This document shows, piece by piece, positions 58,592 to 64,000 of a stretch of DNA of 64,000 bases. The stretch comes from Limnoperna fortunei (lineage: Eukaryota; Mollusca; Bivalvia; Mytilida; Modiolidae). The notes under the pieces are model-generated. The model made no database searches. It saw only the letters and a list, made by a program, of their open reading frames with translations, and was not told the DNA's origin. Each line of letters opens with the position of its first letter. Position 1 is the stretch's first letter. Made by a program: the position numbers and the translations under genes. The stretch lies in assembly GCA_944474755.1 (NCBI GenBank), contig OX104112.1:17448273-17512272 (forward strand), read 5' to 3'.

Positions 58592-60968
58592 TGTCTTTTT
58601 AAGTCGATACAAAAACATCGGAACATACAACAAAGTTTTATTTAAAGTCAATATGGTTTAAAAAATAAGAACACCAGCTATCTCATGAGCTGTTTAACCG
58701 ACATTGTCCTAGGGTAGTGTAGTTTTATATATGCACTTAAATGATACACGTAATAAAACAGGTACACTGAACAGGCGATATAATTCGGATTTTTTAAATT
58801 AAATAAATTCATCGATAAATTATAAATAAAATATTTATAGTAGATGCTACAGATACTTGTGTACAATAGCTACAGTCATGACAGTAATGTAGCTCCGCCG
58901 ACATAAAACAAGAGTTAATTAATGCAGCTTTTGTGCGTAATTGAATGTATGAGACACTCCTATTTCTAAATGATTTTATACCTTTTTTTATATTTTTTCT
59001 ATATTTAATTTTGAGCTGTCTTATGGATGAGTATTTGTACATATATGTAGGAGCCTGGTTTTACATACGCATGTAACAAGGGGGACTAGTATATTATGTT
59101 TGTTAAAATATAAGGATTTTTTATAAGTACCTATGTTAGTTTGTAATTAAACGAAAACTTGGTGTATTTGTTCGAACTTTGAATATGACCGCTTGCATCC
59201 GAATAGATTTAAAATTATAACATTAATCCACAATATTTACTCGTATATCTAATAACATTCTATCAAAACGATGAAATATAAATACCGACATTGAACAGTT
59301 TTGTCTTTGTATTCCCTAACAGATAGTTTACGAGATATCAAAAATAAATACACGTATCTCCACCTTTGCATCAACTAAATATGATGTCGGCCGTATGACA
59401 TCGTTACTTCGAAATTAAAGTACTTATCAAAAGATAATCAAGTTGTTATATAAATTACACTGTAATAAAATCACTTCAAAGGGACACGTTATCCTCTATT
59501 ACCTGTGGTGATTGCAATTAACATATTAACAATTAACGTATCTTACTTGTGCACCTTTGCACCCCAGTTAGCTACACGTGAATGACACGTATACATTAAA
59601 TAAATACCACCTTTTATACATAGTAACAATCATTAAAATAAAAATAAGGTTTTCGCGTCTCGTGCTTATTTTTAAAATTTTATTTTATAAATTGAAATTT
59701 ATTTTAAAAAAACACGTATCATAGTTTGGAACACAAAATGCATCTATGGTCTTGTATTATTAAAGTGCTGTGAAGAGATATTCAAAATACTGTGCAACTA
59801 AAAACTAACTAAAAATTGTTCTCGACTTCATTCCGCATTCCTTGCCGAAAAGCTAAGGGCTTCCACCAGGTTCTCGCTATTTCATCTCCATTAAAAATTC
59901 GAGCCGCCAGCCCCACATGCTGAAAAGTGCTGAAAGTGGCTTATAACTTCAAACAAGAAATAAAATTATTTTTCAGGTAATCAAAAACCTTAACTCATGG
60001 AAAACTTTAGTGCAAATATTTTGAGCTTTAAAGTGTATTAACAACGCATTAAACTGTAAAAAGACATTGTGGCGATTGGACTTGTTTGGAACTACGTCTT
60101 GGGTTTTGTTGATTCAGACCTAATTAAAATCTTTACATTTTTGTTGTCTCACTTAAATCGCAGTACATTACTGTTATTTTTTTTAAAGGTTGATTGATTA
60201 GCTCGGATGTTATTTAACTGAATTCTCTATGTAATAAATGCATACTTATTGTTTCGTGCGTGACATTGTACGGGGAAAACAAATGGTGCACTCGATTTGA
60301 ATTCATGCTTGTCAGGTACTTGTCCAGGGTCGGTGATTCTCTCTGCCGTCCTATGTAAAGGTTTAAAGTGTTCGATTTTAAAGCTAGTTTGGTATACTTT
60401 CGACAATAAAGAAGAATTAACCTTCACAACGCTACATACAGTTTTACGATATTTACAACAGGGACGAAAAAACGTCTTGTTAAAAGACACTTCTTTTAAA
60501 TTCATAACTGCAAATAGGTGAATTACATTATAAAGTATGAATCTGAATCGTTATCTTGGATGATCGCGCGAAATTATGGCATAAAATATACGAATGTGTC
60601 ATTCTTTACGATTGGTAAGTACCGCGGCGACGCACACTTATTTACCACCCAAGACATATAAACAACCAGTAGATGTAGATAAGAAAACAAAAAGAGTTGT
60701 ATCTAAAACAAAGAACATGAAGTGACAACAATTTTATAGTTAAACACTTAGTACTACTGTACAAAAAACGCGTCTGTGAATATAGTTAACGATCTTTTTA
60801 AATTTTAGAAAGAGGTGTCAGTAATATTAATGAATAAAATATAGTTTAAAGAATAATCAATTATAGCTGAATATATGAATATTTGATTGATTGATGGATT
60901 GTTTGACTTCCAGCAAGCAATATTTTAGCTTATTTTCGGGAGTTATGAATATTTGAATTAACATATAA
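58592..60968. other. No gene seen
   Basis: AT-rich; small frames only. A possible decayed SINE tail (GCTGAAAGTGGC) lies near 59928. Poly-T near 60176 and GATT units near 60890 precede the LINE. Confidence 0.5.
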
Positions 60969-63900
60969 ACAAAGTACATATTTAATGATAGGGATCTAAG
61001 ATCTATGTTGAAACTTCACTTTCTACAAAACTTTGCAGATGAGTTTGATATGTTGGTCATTACTGAATCAAAGTGTGACCCAAACGTCAAAGATGAAAAT
61101 CTTGAAATGGAATCCTTTTCTAAAACAATAATCCGTAAAGACCGCAACAGATTTGGTGGGGGTTTGTTAATTTATTTTAAAGATGATTTAAGTGTATCCA
61201 AATTGGAATATTTAGAAAACGACACAGACGAGACTATTTGGGTAGAAATCAAATCACGTGGTTTATGTTTTCTTCTATGTGCTACTTATCGACCAGAGTG
61301 GACAGACCAAGGCTATTGGGCACGATTAAATCATGCTATTGAATCGGGGTACGCACGAAATATAAACATCGTAATTACGGGTGACATAAACTCCGACCTG
61401 TTTAACGTGAGCAACAATAAATTATTAGAGACAATTAACTTTTTTAATTTAAAAAATGTAATTGATAAACCTACTAGAGTTACAGAGAATAGTGCTACAC
61501 TATTAGACCCTATTCTCATAACTGATTCATTAAATTCCACGTTTGCTGATGTCTATGATATTCCGAAAGATATAAGCGATCACAAAGCTGCCGTAGCGTT
61601 TATAGAATGTCCCAAATTATATAATAAGACTTTCCAAAGAAAAGTGTGGTTGTATGATCGCATAGATTCAGCAAAATTCGCTGAACAAATTGAAAGTACT
61701 GACTGGGGCGGCATATTTAATGACAAAACAACCGAAGAAATGTGCAAAATGTTTACTGACAAATTTTTGAATATAGCCGAGGATTGTATTCCTACAAAAA
61801 TGGTTACGATACGTGCAAACGATAAGCCATGGTTTACAAGTGAAATACGAAGGGAAATACGGTTACGTGATCGGTTACGCAAAAAAGCGCAAAAATCTAA
61901 TAGCGAAATAGATAAGGCAAAATATAAAAAACAACGGAATAAAGTAAATAATATTAAGAAAATAACGAAAGAGAAATTTGAAAATAATTTAGATAGTATT
62001 ATTTTAGAAAATTCCTCCAATCCGAAATCATATTGGAAAATAATGAAAATGTTAATTAAGGCCAATAAAGGTACAAATGATATTCCACCCCTCAAAAATG
62101 AAACAAATAAACCTGGCTATGAAGATACAGTCTATGATGACGACGAGAAATGCGATGTGTTAAACCAGTATTTTTCTGAAATATCTAAAATTGAGGATGA
62201 GAACATAGATCTTCCTCCCTTCCCGTCCAGGTCTGACACTAAACTTAATTCAATTTCTGCTAATAGGCAAGACATTATTGATATTATTCTAATTCTGCAA
62301 CCAAATAAAGCATCTGGTCCTGACCAAATTAGTCACAGGATGCTTAAGGTATGTCCTGAAAAAATCTCTATTCCCTTAGAGATTCTATTTAATAAATCAT
62401 TAGAAGAGTGTATTTTTCCATCTGATTGGAAAATTGCAAACATTATTCCAGTATTTAAGAAGGGTGATTCCTCCTTACCATCAAACTATAGGCCAATTTC
62501 TTTGATAAGTTGTCTGGGAAAAGTCTTGGAAAGAATCGTTTACAAACACGTATATAATCACCTAAATATGAACCATCTCCTTTATGAATATCAGACTGGT
62601 TTTTTACCAAAAAGATCGACCGTTCATCAGCTTCTAGAAATATATAATGATATACTGAACTCACTTGAAAATAAGGAAATTAATTGTTTTGTATTTTGCG
62701 ACTTTTCTAAAGCATTTGATAAAGTTTGGCATAGAGGATTATTGCATAAGATGAAGTCGTATGGAATCTCTGGTAATATTCTAAAATGGTTTGAAAGCTA
62801 TTTAAGTGGGAGGAAACAGAGGGTAGTTATCAAGGCAGCATCGTCTACGTCGTTGCGTAGTATATCGGCTGGGGTCCCTCAAGGGTCTGTATTGGGACCC
62901 TTATTATTTATTATTTATATCAACGACATAGCTGATCGTCTAACATCTCTTTGTCGTCTTTTTGCTGATGATACATCTTTCGGATATTCTAATAGAGAAA
63001 CAATAGAAGTGAAACGTGTAATTAGTAAAGATTTAGAAACACTGAACCAATGGTCTAATACTTGGATGATGTGTTTCAATGCAAATAAAACGGAAATTTT
63101 ATTGTTTGCTAATATCGATACGCCTGATATCATGTTTCAGCTAGGTGGGGAGAATATTTCCACAACTCACACGCACAAACATCTTGGTGTAACCTTTAGT
63201 GATGATGCTAAGTGGAATGTGCATATAGAAAACATAGTAACTAGTGTCACTAAACATCTCAGCATCCTACGTAAGCTTAAATATAAGCTAAGTAGAGGAA
63301 ATCTTGAAAAATTATATTTGGTATATATTCGCCCCATATTTGAATATGCGTGTGAACTGTGGGACAACTGTGGTGTTGTCAATGCCAACAAGCTTGAATC
63401 TCTTCAGCTTGAGGCGGCTAGAATAATAACAGGATTACCAGTATTTGCGAAATCTGAACTTATTTATAGGGAAATTGGGTGGGAAAAGTTAGAAGTCAGG
63501 CGGAAACGAAGAAAATTACAGATGTTTCATTCTATGTACTATAAAAAAGCCCCAGAGTACCTGTGGTCGTTGGTCCCCCCGCCCATTCAGTCTCTAACGA
63601 CATATTGCTTAAGAAATGGTGACGATTTAATTGTCCCTTATTGTAGATTGTCCCTAACCAAGGAATCGTTTTTACCATCGTCTATCGACCAGTGGAACTG
63701 TCTGGACGTGGCAGTCCGCAACATAAATAGCGCTTCTGGCTTTAAAAGTAAATTACAAGGAGATAAAACTAAAGTCCCTAGACATTTTTCAATTGGTTCT
63801 AGAAAACTTAATATAGTATTGACGCAATTAAGATGCTGTGCATCTTTTCTAAATAATGACCTTTTTAAAGTTAATATAATTCAAAATGCATCTTGTCGGT

Positions 63901-64000
63901 GTGGATATCCTCAAGAAACCAGCTACCATTTTTTCTTTGAATGTCCTTTGTACACGAATGCTAGAAGTGCTCTACTAGAGAACCTGAACTGGGTAACAGG
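60969..64000 (+). mobile_element. Non-LTR retrotransposon (CR1/Jockey group), intact reading frame, 3' end outside window
   Basis: This is the element carrying the ORF2 at 61005. No second upstream ORF and no 5' target duplication can be assigned; 60880-60970 is AT-rich with a short GATT run. The unbroken frame contrasts with the decayed relative at 37-40 kb. The two share motif order and the C-terminal CxC/H/C module but are clearly diverged families. Confidence 0.85.
61005..64000 (+). CDS. LINE ORF2: AP endonuclease plus reverse transcriptase (partial, runs off the window)
   Basis: About 999 codons read without a stop from the ATG at 61005 to the window edge; the frame is open back to a TAA at 60966. 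The APE-type endonuclease occupies about residues 1-200, with catalytic-type E21 (ITES), the GDIN motif at 126-129, LLDPI, and SDH at 191-193. The reverse transcriptase follows: NYRPISL from N494, motif A DFSKAFDKVWH with D566, GVPQGSVLGPLLF from G623, and FADD with D655 and D656. A C-terminal CxC-x8-H-x4-C motif (C964, C966, H975, C980) is present. All catalytic residues I can check are intact. The extreme N-terminus of the endonuclease is not clear, so the copy may be slightly 5'-truncated or start upstream by another route. Family-level comparison places it in the CR1/Jockey group; the clade is uncertain. Only the last few dozen residues are probably missing. Confidence 0.93.
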   Translation, partial: MLKLHFLQNFADEFDMLVITESKCDPNVKDENLEMESFSKTIIRKDRNRFGGGLLIYFKDDLSVSKLEYLENDTDETIWVEIKSRGLCFLLCATYRPEWTDQGYWARLNHAIESGYARNINIVITGDINSDLFNVSNNKLLETINFFNLKNVIDKPTRVTENSATLLDPILITDSLNSTFADVYDIPKDISDHKAAVAFIECPKLYNKTFQRKVWLYDRIDSAKFAEQIESTDWGGIFNDKTTEEMCKMFTDKFLNIAEDCIPTKMVTIRANDKPWFTSEIRREIRLRDRLRKKAQKSNSEIDKAKYKKQRNKVNNIKKITKEKFENNLDSIILENSSNPKSYWKIMKMLIKANKGTNDIPPLKNETNKPGYEDTVYDDDEKCDVLNQYFSEISKIEDENIDLPPFPSRSDTKLNSISANRQDIIDIILILQPNKASGPDQISHRMLKVCPEKISIPLEILFNKSLEECIFPSDWKIANIIPVFKKGDSSLPSNYRPISLISCLGKVLERIVYKHVYNHLNMNHLLYEYQTGFLPKRSTVHQLLEIYNDILNSLENKEINCFVFCDFSKAFDKVWHRGLLHKMKSYGISGNILKWFESYLSGRKQRVVIKAASSTSLRSISAGVPQGSVLGPLLFIIYINDIADRLTSLCRLFADDTSFGYSNRETIEVKRVISKDLETLNQWSNTWMMCFNANKTEILLFANIDTPDIMFQLGGENISTTHTHKHLGVTFSDDAKWNVHIENIVTSVTKHLSILRKLKYKLSRGNLEKLYLVYIRPIFEYACELWDNCGVVNANKLESLQLEAARIITGLPVFAKSELIYREIGWEKLEVRRKRRKLQMFHSMYYKKAPEYLWSLVPPPIQSLTTYCLRNGDDLIVPYCRLSLTKESFLPSSIDQWNCLDVAVRNINSASGFKSKLQGDKTKVPRHFSIGSRKLNIVLTQLRCCASFLNNDLFKVNIIQNASCRCGYPQETSYHFFFECPLYTNARSALLENLNWVT

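Noticed and set aside
61580..62095. 171-codon minus-strand open frame
   Set aside because: Antisense shadow of the LINE ORF2.

Overview
The window is eukaryotic, AT-rich and dominated by repeats. It most resembles an invertebrate genome, probably a bivalve mollusc. The reasons are a RING-less B-box/coiled-coil/NHL-type gene of the kind heavily expanded in bivalves, many copies of a tRNA-derived SINE with the tail style seen in molluscs, non-LTR retrotransposons of the CR1/Jockey group, and abundant short inverted-repeat elements. Species cannot be named from the sequence alone. There is no prokaryotic gene organisation.

Only one host-type protein gene is convincing: a 554-residue B-box protein on the minus strand (45339-47003), with a splice acceptor just before its ATG. 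The other substantial coding sequences belong to two LINEs. A decayed, 5'-truncated copy lies on the minus strand (37131-40249; frameshifted, with one catalytic RT aspartate changed to Asn). A second LINE lies on the plus strand from about 60969 to the window edge, with about 999 uninterrupted codons covering endonuclease, reverse transcriptase and a C-terminal CxC...H...C motif.

Layout. 0-9 kb: degraded SINEs, a 240-bp direct repeat pair, a 53-bp minisatellite, and short inverted repeats sharing an ACTACGAAATG core. 9-15 kb: a 39-bp minisatellite, a roughly 400-bp direct duplication, a degenerate tandem field, and a 22-bp minisatellite with 288-bp higher-order periodicity. 15-24 kb: SINEs, a DNA element with G-rich terminal arrays, and a cluster of four TAGTC-ended MITEs joined by 9-bp linkers, two of which form a palindrome of about 910 bp. 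24-33 kb: dispersed inverted repeats, palindromes and hairpins. 32.7-35.8 kb: 231-bp, 25-bp and 12-bp tandem repeats. 36.9-41.95 kb: a tandem segmental duplication in which the same SINE was hit by a LINE in copy 1 and by a Mutator-like element with a perfect 10-bp target duplication in copy 2. 41.95-44.7 kb: a second 39-bp satellite with a 34-unit higher-order repeat. 45.3-47 kb: the B-box gene. 47-49 kb: hairpin elements, including a 64-bp foldback element with a perfect 9-bp target duplication. 49-61 kb: a full-length SINE, a tRNA-Leu-like SINE, a hAT-like element, and (TTTA)n/(AAAT)n tracts. 61-64 kb: the intact LINE.

The most unusual content is structural: hairpins with different arms but a similar loop (near CGAGCGACAGCGAGGG), the TAGTC-ended foldback and MITE set with 9-10 bp target duplications, and the G-rich terminal arrays at 18.4, 20.1-21.0 and 23.1 kb.
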